From the NCBI GenBank assembly GCA_030180135.1, contig CM058236.1:9383357-9447356 (forward strand): DNA of 64,000 bases, read 5' to 3'. Source of the DNA: Orychophragmus violaceus. Lineage: Eukaryota > Streptophyta > Magnoliopsida > Brassicales > Brassicaceae. This document shows, one piece after another, positions 19,531 to 31,300 of this stretch. The notes beneath the pieces were generated by a model that saw only the letters and a program-made list of their open reading frames with translations, was not told the DNA's origin and made no database searches. The position numbers were made by a program, and so were the translations under genes. Each line of letters starts with the position of its first letter. Within the stretch, counting starts at the first letter, position 1.

Positions 19531-20809
19531 ATATAGCTAACTACCTGGCTGCAGAGACTGAACCAGATGATTTGAAGGGGTATGCAAAGAAGAAGTTCTT
19601 CAGGGAGCTCAGATGATACTACTAGGATGAGCATTATCTCTACAAGCACTGTTCGGATGGTCTTTACAGGAGATGCGTTGCTGAATCGGAAGTTCCAGAT
19701 ATCCTATTCCACTGTCATGGATCAAATTATGCTGGACATTTTGCTACTTTCAAGACTGTGTCTAAGGTTCTGCAAGCAGGTTTCTGGTGGCCTACGATGT
19801 TTGCGGATGCTCATTCCTTTGTTTCTAAGTGTGATGTCTGTCAGAGGAGAGGGAAAATCAGTAAGAGGCATGAGATGCCTCAAATTTCATTCTTGAGGTT
19901 GAGGTTTTCGATTGCTGGGGCATAGACTTCATGGGTCCCTTTCCCTCATCCTATAGGAATAAGTTTATCTTGGTTGCTGTGGACTATGTGTCTAAGTGGG
20001 TGGAAGCAATAGCTAGTCCAACCAATGATTCTTCGGTGGTTATTAAGCTTTTTAAGACCATCATATTCCCTAGATTTGGAGTACCTCGGATAGTAATTAG
20101 TGATGGAGGATCTCACTTTATTAATAAGGTCTTTGAAAAGCTGCTGGAGAAGCATGGAGTTCATCACCGAGTTGCTACTCCTTATCACCCTCAGACTAGT
20201 GGACAGGTCGAGGTTTCTAACAGACAAATCAAGGAGATCTTAGAGAAGACAGTTGGAAAGACAAGGAAGGATTGGGCAGCAAAGCTGAATGATGCATTAT
20301 GGGCATACCGGACTGCATTCAAGACACCACTTGGGACTACTCCTTTTCATTTGCTGTATGGAAAAGCATGTCATCTGCCAGTAGAGCTTGAGCACAAAGC
20401 AGCATGGGCTGTGAAGCATATGAACTTCGATCTTAAGTCTGCTGCAGAGAGGAGATTGGTGCAGCTTAATGAGTTGGATGAGATTAGGCATCATGCTTAT
20501 GAGAACTCAAAGCTGTACAAGGAGAGGACTAAGGCTTATCATGACAAGAAGATTGTCTCTAGACAATTTGAGCCCAATGATCAGGTACTTTTGTATAACT
20601 CTCGTTTGCAATTATTTCCAGGTAAGCTGAGATCAAGGTGGTCTGGTCCTTTCACGATCAAGGAGGTACGTCCTTATGGAGCTGTCGTTCTAATCAGCCA
20701 GGAAAGTAAGGAATTTACTGTAAATGGGCAGAGAGTAAAATATTATTGGGCTAAGGCCGAGATGCCAGGAGGTCAGATTTTGCTTCTGGATGCTGTACCC
20801 TCTGCTTAA
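19531..20809 (+). pseudogene. A integrase
   Basis: The first ~400 bp are frameshifted: words for PWYVDIANYLAAE, the zinc-binding HHCC region and CDVCQRRGKISKRHEMP occur in alternating frames. From 19931 a 292-codon frame is open: MGPFPSSYRNKFILVAVDYV, IVISDGGSHFINKVFE (catalytic Asp), YHPQTSGQVEVSNRQIKEIL (catalytic Glu) and a C-terminal region ending LLDAVPSA at TAA 20807-20809. Integrase would insert cDNA in the nucleus; with the frameshifts this copy is not functional. Confidence 0.88.
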
Positions 20810-22154
20810 TTCAGCTGAAAGGTCAAGCTACTGACTTTAAACAAGCGCTGAGTGGGAGGCAACCCACTGTTTCGTTTTTGCATATTCATTTTTGGTGTTT
20901 TTGTTAGGATTTTACGTTTTTTTTTTGTTTTGGTGAGTTTTATCTGCAGGTCTCGACAATCGCAATGCAACGATCGACATGGTCCTGTGTGTCGATCGTC
21001 ACAACACAAAATTCGTATTGCAGCGATCGTTGCGGACCTGAGCAACGATCGACTCATATCGAAATCGCCTTGCAACGATCGTCGCATTTATGCGTAACGA
21101 TCGATGCATGAGCGAGACAGGTAAAATTCAGACATAACTTAACTCATCCCTTAACATTTTTAGTTTCTTTTACCAATCCTTAGCTTGACACTACTGGGGA
21201 CAGTGTGTTTCAAGTGTGGGTGAGGTGGTACTGACTTTTATCTTTCTGTTTTCTTAGAGTCAGTCTTATTTTTCAAAATTTGTTTTATTGAGTCAAAACG
21301 GTTTAAGTAAGAAACAGTAAATTTTTGAGAAGTTAACAGCACTTGCAGGAACTTAAGTGACCATTGGGATGAAGTTGTAGGATCAATCTATGACTATTAG
21401 AAAACCCAACACAGATCAGCCTACTGAGATCACCCACATCACTTCAGGTATCAGAGGATCCTTTACTGACTTCACCCTTAATTTGACTTAATTTTCTCAC
21501 CTAAGGACTTGGTATACCTTGAGTCGGATTCCTCTGTTAGTTCTTACACAGCTTGTAAACATGTCCAAGTAAGGTTCCCTTCTCCCCTTCTCTTAAAGTA
21601 AAAAAAAAAAGAGAATAATAAACTGAGGATGAGCTAGTAGCTCCGAAGTGGTCACGGGAGTGGTAGCTACCACTATTACCTCCTGTGCATTCATAGAATG
21701 TGTCCAAAGTACACCCCATAACGGGAAGAGCACTGATAAAAAACAATAAAATGATACCCAATGGGGAAAATCAGATTGCTAAGGAAGGGAAAAGAGAAGA
21801 AAGGAACCAGAAAAAGATAGTATGGTGGTCTAGAACTGACAGAGTAAGAATCCATGTGCCCTTTGATCGATAATCCTTAGGTGAGACCGCACTTAATAGC
21901 TTATAGAAGCCAGTAGGGTGAATTTGAATGCTTGAATGTGATTGTGGAGTTTACTTAGGACAGTTGCTAAGTCTGGGCGAAGTATATGTTGGTCTTGATG
22001 TCTTGCAGGTGATTCTTTTCAGTGGCTTACTAAGGGGAATCTGAGTGTTGTTGTTTCTAGGATGAAAAGAGTTTCTGAAAGTTTTCAAACCTCTTCACCA
22101 TGTTTTAGTTCTCTGTTTTGCTTGAGAGCAAGCAAAGGCTAAGTGTGGGGGAGT
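20810..22154 (+). other. A 3' noncoding region with phased CGATCG array and polypurine tracts
   Basis: No ORF is convincing. Just after the pol stop is a hairpin-forming block AGTGGGAGGCAACCCACT (20851-20868) shared with B and J. Six CGATCG cores lie at 20971, 20993, 21024, 21046, 21076 and 21098 (spacing 22, 31, 22, 30, 22). CTGGGGACAGTG near 21194 is followed by a degenerate purine tract. A conserved block with 'cactgataaaaaacaataaaatg' lies at 21731-21755. The final polypurine tract AAGTGTGGGGGAGT (22141-22154) directly precedes the 3' LTR. J has its ATHILA ORF in the equivalent interval; A has none. Confidence 0.8.
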
Positions 22155-23354
22155 TGATATATCATGGTTTTTACTGGTTTTAGACCATGATATAAGTATG
22201 TTTTAGAGTCTTTTGGTGTTTCTTTAGAGTCATTTACAGGTGTTATTAAGAATATGCACGTTTGGAGCGGAATTGGAGATTATGGAGCATTTTGGAGCAT
22301 TTTGACCCGAGAGATAGAGTTCACTGTCCAGAACAGAGGATTGCATCGATCGACACACATTGTGCATCGATCGACACACGAGAGAGATGGGCCTTTCTCG
22401 GCGAGTTTAATGAAGAATGCTGAAATTGCAGATTTTCCCAGATGTTCCAGTATTTACAAAGAAGCCCCAAGACGTGATTAGGCTAATATAATTAGGTTTT
22501 TACATCAGTTTTGAGAGAACACTTAACATACGTTTTCATACTTTGAGCTGAGAGCTTTTAGAGCTTTTTGGGGCTGATCTGAACCTGTATTGCTTCCTGC
22601 TTTTGGAGAAGATTTCGAACCCCTTTGTTTCTTACTCTTTTATGTAATCTAATTATTCATTGATTATGTTTTCATTATCTATGTCTGAGTAGATTCATAG
22701 TTAGGTTTAGGGATTCTCATTAGGGATTTCATGACTTGCTAGATTTAATTATTTCAGTTAAGGATTCATATCATATTTTGTTCTTCAATCTAAATTATGC
22801 TTAACACTAGTTTCTAACTTGATCACTTAGAATCTAGACTCTAGGTTGTTAAATTGACACGAAAGTGTGATTTAGAATCTGAACTATTTAGGTTGAGCAA
22901 TTGAATTACTCGCAAAGAAATTTGGTTTAATTGATTTGTGAACATATCGAACCTGAACTTAAGGCTAGTTTAATCTGTTAGGAATTGCAAATAAATTTGG
23001 ATTTCTGCTATTAGACTTAGAGAATTCTCACAACGAAAGTTGGTTAGTTCTACATCCGTGTTTGAGTTCTAGAACAGTGCTTAATTTGATCCTGACTGAT
23101 TATCTGATCTGCTTGTCTGATTTCCTGAGAACTCCCTAGACTTAGCGCTTTTAGTTAATTGCTTTAAAACCAATCCTGCTACCTGATTTACTTTCCTGCT
23201 TTGCTTTTTAGTTTCTTATTACTTTCTCCTAGTTTAACTTGACTGTTCTAAATCTATCGTGATCGAGAGTCTCTGTGGGATTCGATACCTCTTATACTAT
23301 AATTGCATTAACTGGGCACTTGCAGTAGAATAGGATTAAAACTTAGACATATCA
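22155..23354 (+). repeat. A 3' LTR
   Basis: 1200 bp, TGATATATCATGG to AACTTAGACATATCA, followed by the TSD copy CTTAG. It carries two GCATCGATCGACAC motifs with cores at 22347 and 22368 (21 bp apart); the 5' LTR has only one. Confidence 0.92.
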
Positions 23355-24705
23355 CTTAGGCAGACCATTCTTGGCTACAGCTGGTGCCATCATTGATGTG
23401 AAAAGAGGGAAGATTGGTCTCAATGTGGGTGATCTGGTGATGAATTTTGACATGGATAAGCTGATGAGACACCCTACCATTGACGGGCAGACCTTCTATG
23501 TTGATACGATTGAGAATCTGGCTGCAGAATTCCTCAATCAAATTCATCAGGTTGATCCCCTGGAGAGAGCTCATATGAGTTCTGAGTGTGGTTTGGAACT
23601 GGAAGATGACGCTGCTGCTGGATATTTGAGGCTGATGGACACAACCGAGCAAGTTATGAACTTGGATGTAGCCGATGACATACAGTGTCGATCGACACCA
23701 CAGGGTAATCGGTCGACACCAGTCGCGACAGATTGGAGCGAGGAGAGAGCTCCGAAGGTCGAGATGAAGCAGCTACCTGCTGGCCTCAAATATGTGTTCC
23801 TAGGTAAGAACTCCACTTATCCTGTTATTGTCAATGCTGATTTGAATAACGCAGAACTCACTTTACTGCTAAGCAAGCTGCGCAAGCATCACAAGGCTCT
23901 TGGCTATTCTCTTGATGATATCTCAGGTATCTCTCCAAACTTGTGCATGCATAGGATACACCTTGAGGATGAGAGCATGTCGTCAATTGAGAATCAGAGG
24001 CGTTTGAATCCCAACCTACAAGAGGTTGTGAAGAAGGAGATCATGAAGCTGCTGCAAGCTGGAGTTATCTTCCCTATCTCAGACAGTAATTGGGTCAGCC
24101 CGGTTCATGTGGTTCCTAAGAAGGGAGGAGTCACTGTGGTAAAGAATGAGAAGAACGAGCTTATACCTACAAGGACAATCACTGGTCACAGGATGTGCAT
24201 AGACTACAGGAAGCTGAATGCAGCCACCAGGAAAGACCACTTTCCACTCCCTTTCATTGATCAGATGTTGGAAAGGTTGGCAAGTCATCCATACTACTGT
24301 TTTTTGGATGGATACTCTGGTTTCTTTCAAATCCCTATCCACCCAGAGGACCAGGAGAAGACCACATTTACATGTCCTTATGGTACCTTTGCATACCGCA
24401 GAATGCCATTTGGACTATGTAATGCTCCTGCGACATTTCAGAGGTGCATGATGTCCATCTTCACGGACATGATCGAGGATTTTATGGAGGTCTTCATGGA
24501 TGATTTCTCTATCTATGGATCACCTTACCATGCATGTCTGGATAATATATGCAAGGTGCTAGCTCGCTGCGAGGAAAAACACCTAGTTTTAAACTGGGAA
24601 AAATGTCACTTTATGGTCAAGAATGGCATTGTACTTGGGCATAGAGTTTCTGAGGCAGGTATTGAGGTGGACAGAGATAAGATTGAGGTAATGACAGGGC
24701 TGTAG
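23355..24705 (+). pseudogene. B protease end and reverse transcriptase
   Basis: The frame resumes from 1578 as LGRPFLATAGAIIDVKRGKI. The protease-RT linker holds an in-frame motif pair (cores 23689/23710, encoding CRSTPQGNRSTPV). RT is clean: SPNLCMHRIHLEDESMSS, PVHVVPKKGGVTVVKNEKNE, MCIDYRKLNAATRKDHFPLP, FLDGYSGFFQIPIHP (catalytic Asp) and VFMDDFSIYG (catalytic pair). It stops at TAG 24703-24705, one base from the CAG found at this place in A (GLQAPDS), so this is a nonsense mutation. Confidence 0.9.
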
Positions 24706-25494
24706 GCGCCTGATTCAGTTAAAGGAATAAGAAGTTTCCTTGGGCATGCTGGTTTTTACAGGAGATTCATTAAAGACTTCAGCAAGATAGCTAGGCCACT
24801 CACTGCACTTCTCTGCAAAGATGTGAAATTTGAGTTCACAGATGAGTGCCACGCCGCATTTAAGGAGCTAAAGCAAGCTTTGATCTCTGCTCCAATTGTG
24901 CAACCTCCAGATTGGAGTCTTCCTTTTGAGGTAATGTGTGATGCTAGTGATTATGCAGTAGGAGCTGTGCTTGGGCAGAAGAAGGACAAGAAGCTCCATG
25001 CAATCTATTATGCCAGTAGAACCCTTGATGAAGCTCAAAGGAACTATGCAACCACTGAGAAGGATCTGTTGGCAGTTGTGTTTGCATTTGAGAAGTTTCG
25101 TTTCTACCTAATTGGTTCCAAGGTGGTTGTACATACGGATCACTCTGCGCTTAAGTATCTGATGCAGAAGAAAGATGCTAAGCCAAGGCTGTTGAGATGG
25201 ATTCTATTGCTCCAGGAGTTTGACATAGAGGTGGGAGACAAGAAAGGAGTAGAAAATGGTGTTGCTGATCACTTGTCTAGGAATAGGATCGATGAGGATG
25301 TACCAATAGATGATTCTCTGCCAGAAGAGAACATCTACATGATTGAGACAGGTTTTAGGATGTTTCTGCGAGTTCACTACTTTCTACACGGGTTGCAGAG
25401 TCAGTGTGGGTCGACACTCATCTCATGTCGGTCGACACCCGACTCGAAAAAGCGGACGATAATCGACCATGCTCGACATTTCTTGGCCGATTAG
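24706..25494 (+). pseudogene. B end of RT and RNase H
   Basis: Translation continues in the same frame after the stop: APDSVKGIRSFLGHAGFYRR, then DVKFEFTDECHAAFKELKQA. RNase H motifs: FEVMCDASDYAVGAVLGQKK, YATTEKDLLAVVFAFEKF, HTDHSALKYLMQKKDAKPRL and ENGVADHLSR. Its tail contains motif cores 25408/25429 in frame (CGSTLISCRSTPD) and a third and fourth core at 25504/25526 past the stop at 25492-25494. Confidence 0.88.
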
Positions 25495-26067
25495 GGACGA
25501 TGTCGGTCGACATCAACTCTGGCGTCGATTGACATCCGCTGCGGACAGAAACATAAACTCTGGATGATGAAGCTGACATGTTCATAGCTTTGATGACCCA
25601 CGGTCCTCTACCTACTAGACCCTGGTACGCTGATATAGCCAACTACCTTGCTGAAGAGGATGAGCCTGAAGTGTTTAAAGGCTATGCTAAGAAGAAGTTC
25701 CTTCGGGAAGTCAGGCGCTACTACTGGGATGAACCTTACTTGTACAAGCACTGCTCTGACGGTATCTACAGATGTTGCATTGCGGATTCTGAAGTAGAGA
25801 ATGTGTTGTACCACTGCCATGGTTCTGAGTATGCTGGACATTTTGCTACATTCAAGACAGTATCTAAGGTTCTCCAAGCAGGTTTCTGGTGGCCTTCAAT
25901 GTTCAAGGATGCTCAGTTATTTGTCTCTCAGTGCGATGTGTGTCAAAGGAGGGGAAAGATAAGTAAGAGACACGAGATGCCACAGAACTTCATCCTCGAG
26001 GTAGAAGTCTTTGATTGTTGGGGCATCGATTTCATGGGTCCGTTTCCATCCTCCTATGGGAACAGGT
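25495..26067 (+). pseudogene. B integrase, N-terminal half
   Basis: The open frame from 25578 reads MTHGPLPTRPWYADIANYLA, then KKKFLREVRRYYWDEPYLYK. A zinc-binding domain follows (HCHGSEYAGHFATFKT ... CDVCQRRGKISKRHEMP), then DCWGIDFMGPFPSSYGNR with the first catalytic Asp. C interrupts the gene here; 26063-26067 (CAGGT) is C's left target-site copy, and the protein continues at 33847 with YILVVVDYVSKW. Confidence 0.9.
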
Positions 26068-26700
26068 TGTTGGAATTATGTCCAGTAATCTCTGTACTGT
26101 CTCTAGAAAGTAAGAGTATGTCAATGATCAGACATAAGTCATATAATACTGGGGGTCATGATGGCTTGCTAGAGTCCGCTCATGATCTATAAGTCTTGGA
26201 CTTATTGCCTTTATTATATGATCCCATATGAGTCACACGCCTAAGCTAACAGGAAACCATGAAGGAACGGTTCAGCAGAAGTACGGTAAAAGTGCTAGGC
26301 ATTTACTGTGCTTAGAGAGATAGAAGGGCCTGATTAAATCCAAGGGATTTAATCAGACTGGGAATTGGGCCCAAAAGCCCAAAAGGAATTAGGCATAAGT
26401 TTTATGATTAAAACTTAACCTAGCCACATTTTTCCCCTAAGCTTCTGCGCCTCTCTCTCTCTCTTCTGCGCCTCCCTCCTCTCGGTCTAGTAGCCATCCT
26501 GTGCGTGCGTGTGTGAGCCTTTGGAGGAGCTATCTCTTGGTGGTTCTGCTGATCTCTGACCCGTACCTCCTCTTTCCGCTGCAAAACAAGGTAACAGGTG
26601 AGATCCTCTATGATTCTAGCAAGAGAACCTAGATCTGGCATGTTTAGTAGGATCAATTAATCTGATGAATTGAACCAGGAAACACTAAACGAATCCTTCA
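26068..26700 (+). repeat. C 5' LTR
   Basis: Begins TGTTGGAATTATG and ends CTAAACGAATCCTTCA. Pyrimidine-rich CTCTCTCTCT lies near 26450. ACAAGGTAACAGGTGAGATC near its end offers splice donors at 26591 and 26598. Confidence 0.95.
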
Positions 26701-26719
26701 GTGGTATCAGAGCCATTGG
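26701..26719 (+). promoter_or_regulatory. C primer binding site
   Basis: GTGGTATCAGAGCCATTGG directly after the 5' LTR, complementary to initiator tRNA-Met at TGGTATCAGAGCC. Confidence 0.93.
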
Positions 26720-28387
26720 TTCTATTAGGATTTCTTGTTTAGAATCATGTTTAGGTTGTTTAGAAGTGTTTGAATCAATCTATTGATAAGAAAAACACTT
26801 AAGAAACAAAGAATTAAAACCTAAACTAATAGAAATCGCATGATTCGATCTATATGAATCGGTATGCGCCGGAGTGTTGATCGGTTTCGGATCACACGTC
26901 TGGATCGGTTGACGCACGAACCGATCATGGATCGGGTTGTGTCGTCGACACGATCGGCGACATGGCGCAAGAGATCGCATGGATCGGCCGAGAACGATCG
27001 CATGGATCCGATCGGTACGATCGCATGGATCGAAGCCGTACGCGTCCCGTCCGATCGCGAGAGATGGGCCGATCAATCGCATGGATCGCACGATCGCCGA
27101 TCGCATGGATCGCGTCTCGTCCCGATCGCACGGCCCGGCTGTCCCGATCGTCCCGTCCCGTCCGGCTTCACGTCCCGACTATCGACCCGCCGCGGAAGCG
27201 TGATGCTTGCGGCTGCGGCTGTCTCGATCGCGAAGCTAGGTCACGACCGTGATCGGTTCGTGACCAATCGGTTCGGTTCGGTTTAAAAATTAATTAAAAC
27301 TTAATCGTCACGGTTTAATAAACAGACTTAATAAAATTTATTAAGTTCTGGTTAAACCGGGATAAGAAATCCAAAGTCGTAAAATTGGATTTAGTGCCTA
27401 AACCAGTGGTTTTCTAATTTGATTTGGTTGGACCAAATAAATTGAGAAAATCCGTTTTAGTAAATAACCGGTTGACAATTGTGGTCATCGTAGTAATTAA
27501 TTTTGGTTAGACCAATTTTAATAAACCAGACCGGTTATGTCATTTAATTGGGCAATTGGGTTATGTCTTGGACATGGACCAATTCTTGGGCCTCGGGCCA
27601 AGAAGTTAAAACAATTGGGCCAATTATTTGAGTCTTTTCTTCAGATTTAATTTAAAATTTATTTAAATAAAATTTAAAATCGATTTTAAATTAATCTGTT
27701 TTTCAAAAATCTGAAATTAGAAACTTTCTTAGAATAGAAGTTTCTAGATTTGCATGTTTTGGATTTTAGGAAATTTCTATAGTTAGAAAGTTTCCAATTT
27801 TAGGAAGTTTCCAATTTTAGAAAGTTTCCAAAATTAGTAGGTTTCCAAAAATGGAAAGTTTCCAAAAATAGTAATCTTCTATTTTGGGAATGAAATTTTA
27901 AAATAAACCTACAAACCTCAAATAATATCAAGCGTTGGATGTCTTGTCCAGATTATGTCAGCTGTTGAAGCCCATTCAATCGTACACACGGCCTTACAGT
28001 GTGAGGGTGTCTATCTTTTGCGTGGGTAAAACAGTTTGTGATTCATTGATGTCATTGGGAGTCCCAGACATTAGTGATTACATGACTGTATAGTCTGGTT
28101 TTCTTGACTAGGCCATCGGGAGTCCCGGGCCTTGAGACATCAGAGTGGATTGGGCCTCGGGCCCAGATTCACAACCAAGAGTTATATCACGGATATAATT
28201 AGCCGAGATAGGGCTTACCGATATAAGCTAAGGTTGGGTGACGGCCAGTGGCCCACTTTGATCTTAGTTATATGTGGATCTTGGAATCATTATATTCTTT
28301 TGAGGATAACTAATGTTATTGAATATAATGCAAGATTAATCATATTGAACATATTAACTAATAACCTTTTTATCTTATATTTCAGCT
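26720..28387 (+). other. C untranslated leader with GATCGCATGGATC array
   Basis: Co-linear with D's leader. The GC-rich block 26840-27250 holds GATCGCATGGATC copies starting 26973, 26996, 27019, 27075 (first base changed) and 27099. At 27786-27865 a ~17-bp tandem array of GAAAGTTTCC units (27786, 27803, 27820, then two weaker ones) matches D's array. Near 28110-28270 are inverted-repeat words (GGGAGTCCCGGGCC; GGGCCTCGGGCCC). It ends TTATATTTCAG (28375-28385) two bases before the gag ATG. Open frames inside are composition artefacts. Confidence 0.8.
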
Positions 28388-31300
28388 ATGACTACTACAA
28401 GCACTCAAAACACATTCTCAATCCGGTCTGTTCTCGACAAGGAGAAGCTGACTGGAACGAACTTCCTGATGTGGTCAAGGAACTTGAGGCTGGTCCTCAA
28501 GCAGGAGAAGAAGGATTATGTCCTTCGTGATCCCCTCCCCGAGAGGCCTCCTAACAATGCCGCCAGGACTCTGCATAATGCTTGGGAAAAGCATTCGTCA
28601 GATGAAAATGATGTCTATTGCCTGATGTTGGCGACCATGACTGCTGAGCTGCAAATGCAGTTCGAGAGTGTGTTGTCGCCCATCGAGATAATGGCAAGCC
28701 TGAAATCGCTTTTTCAGGAACAAGCAAGGACTGAGAGGTTCCAGACAGTTAAGAACCTCTTAGACTGTAAGTTGGCTGCAAATGCGGCAGTGAGTCCTCA
28801 TGTCTTGAAGATGATGGGTTATCTCGATCATCTTCAGAAACTCGACTGCCCTATCAGCCAGGAACTTGTCTGCGACATTGTTCTGCAGTCTTTACCTACA
28901 AGCTATGATCAGTTCATCCTGAACTTCAATATGCATGGCTTGAGTAAGACATTGCCTGAGCTTCACGGAATGCTCAAGACTGCAGAGCCCAACTTGAGGA
29001 AAGCCAAGGACCCCAATGTGCTTATGGTGCAAAAGGGCAAGGGCTTTAAGAAATCCTCTGCCAAGGACAAGGGAAAGGCTAAGGCTGTTCAAGTCTCGGA
29101 CAAGGACACGCCAAAGCCCAAGCCCAAATCCAAGGCTGGGCCTACTGACATCTGCAGGTTCTGTAAAGAACCAGGGCATTGGAGGAGAGAATGTAAGAAA
29201 TTCCTGGAAGGTCTAAAGGAATTGAAGAAGAAGACTCTCGAGACTTCTTCATCAGGTATTTTTGTTATAGAAGTTAATACAACTACTTCTGATAATACCT
29301 CATGGGTTATGGATACTGGTTGTGGGGCTCATATTTGTACTAATATGCAGGCACTCAGCAACAGTAGGAGGCTGAAGCAAGGACAAGTGGAGCTACGAGT
29401 TGGGAATGGAGCGAAAGTTCCTGCACTAGCTGTAGGCACATACTTGTTGTCTTTACCTTCGGGATTGGTTTTAGAACTCAATAATTGTTATTTTGTACCT
29501 GCGATAAGCAGAAATATTATTTCAATTTCTTTGTTGGATTTGGAAGGTTATGATTTTTCAGTTAAGAATAAATTATGTTCCTTCAATCGCAACAATTTGT
29601 TCTATGGTTGTGCCCCTCTTACGAATGGGCTTTACATACTTGATCAATCCGCGCCAATTTATAACATTGATACCAAACGGTTCAAACCTAATGAGGAGAA
29701 CCGAACGTTTCTATGGCATTGTCGTTTAGGGCACATCAGCGAGAAACGCATCAAGAGGCTCCATTCGAATGGACTTCTTGGCTCATTTGACTTTGAGTCA
29801 TGTGAGAAATGCGAATCCTGCATGATGGGAAAAATGACACGGGCCCCCTTTAATAAACCTAACGAGAGGGCCAGTGACTTATTGGGCTTGATACACACTG
29901 ATGTGTGTGGCCCAATGTCCACAAATGCAAGAGGAAACTATCAGTACTTCATTACCTTCACTGATGATTTCAGTAGGTATGGATATGTTTATTTGATGAA
30001 ACATAAGTCTGAATCGTTTGAGAAATTCAGAGAATTCCAAAATGAAGTACAGAACCAACTTGGCAAAAGCATTAAGGCTCTTCGGTCCGACCGAGGAGGA
30101 GAATACTTAAGCCAAGAATTCAGTGATCATCTGAGAGAGTGTGGGATCATATCCCAACTCACTCCTCCTGGAACACCACAATGGAATGGTGTGTCTGAGA
30201 GGAGAAATCGGACCTTATTGGATATGGTTCGATCTATGATGAGTCACACAGACCTTCCAATATCCCTTTGGGGATATGCTCTGCTAACAGCAGTGTTCAC
30301 TCTAAATAGAGCGCCATCAAAAGCAGTAGCAAAGACACCATATGAATTATGGACTGGAGAAGCTCCAGTGCTGTCTTATCTTAGAATTTGGGGTTGTGAA
30401 GCCTATGTCAAGAGATTGATCTCTGACAAGCTTACACCAAAGTCTGACAAATGCTACTTCATTGGTTATCCGAAGGAAACCAAGGCTTATTACTTCTACC
30501 TACGATCCGAGAACAAGATCTTTGTTGCCCGGGATTGTAATTTTCTTGAGAGGGAGTTTCTCTCTAAGAAAAACAGTGGGAGTAAGGTACTGCTTGAAGA
30601 AATTCAAGATGAACAGGATACTGCTCAACCTAATGAGGAAGAGCAGCAGGAGGACCTACAAGAAATTGTAGAGCCTGAACCTGTAGTACCTGAAGTTCGA
30701 AGATCCGGGAGGATCCGTCACAAACCCGAGAGATATCAAGGATTCCTCGTGACTAACTGTCATGATCTTCTGATCATTGATGGTGATGAACCATCGAACT
30801 TCAATCAAGCCATGATGGGCCCAGATTCCTCTAAGTGGCGTAAGGCCACTGATTCCGAAATGGACTCCATGTCGGTCAACCAAGTGTTTTCGTTGGTTGA
30901 CTTACCCGCTGGTGTAAAAGCCATCGAGTGCAAATGGATCTTCAAGAAGAAGATCGACGTGGATGGAAATGTCCAGATTTATAAAGCCAGGTTGGTGGCG
31001 AAAGGTTTCAGACAAATTCACGGTGTGGATTATGATGAAACCTATTCCCCAGTGGCTATGATGAAATCTATTCGGATTCTACTAGCAACTGCAGCTTTTC
31101 ATGATTATGAAATTTGGCAGATGGACGTGAAAACCGCCTTCCTGAATGGAATTCTGGAAGAGGATGTGTATATGACACAACCTGACGGTTACATAGATCC
31201 AAAGAATGCTGGGAAAGTATGCAAGCTTCATAAATTCATTTATGGATTGAAGCAAGCATCGAGGAGCTGGAATCTTCGTTTTGATGAAGCGATCAAGCAA

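Larger units (their letters stand above)
1579..23354 (+). mobile_element. Element A: Athila-like Ty3/gypsy retrotransposon inserted in B's protease
   Basis: A has two LTRs (1579-2488 plus 14408-14684, and 22155-23354), both TGATATATCA...CCTATCA or ATATCA, flanked by a perfect 5-bp TSD CTTAG (1574-1578 and 23355-23359). Its order is LTR, primer site, gag, protease, RT, RNase H, integrase, ~1.35 kb noncoding, polypurine tract, LTR. The pol has several stops and frameshifts, so it is not autonomous. There is no ATHILA ORF in the space where J has one. E is inserted in its 5' LTR. Confidence 0.9.

Noticed and set aside
20971..21103. Regularly spaced repeats reminiscent of a CRISPR array.
   Set aside because: Repeats are short palindromes with 6-16-bp spacers, in a plant retrotransposon with no cas genes.
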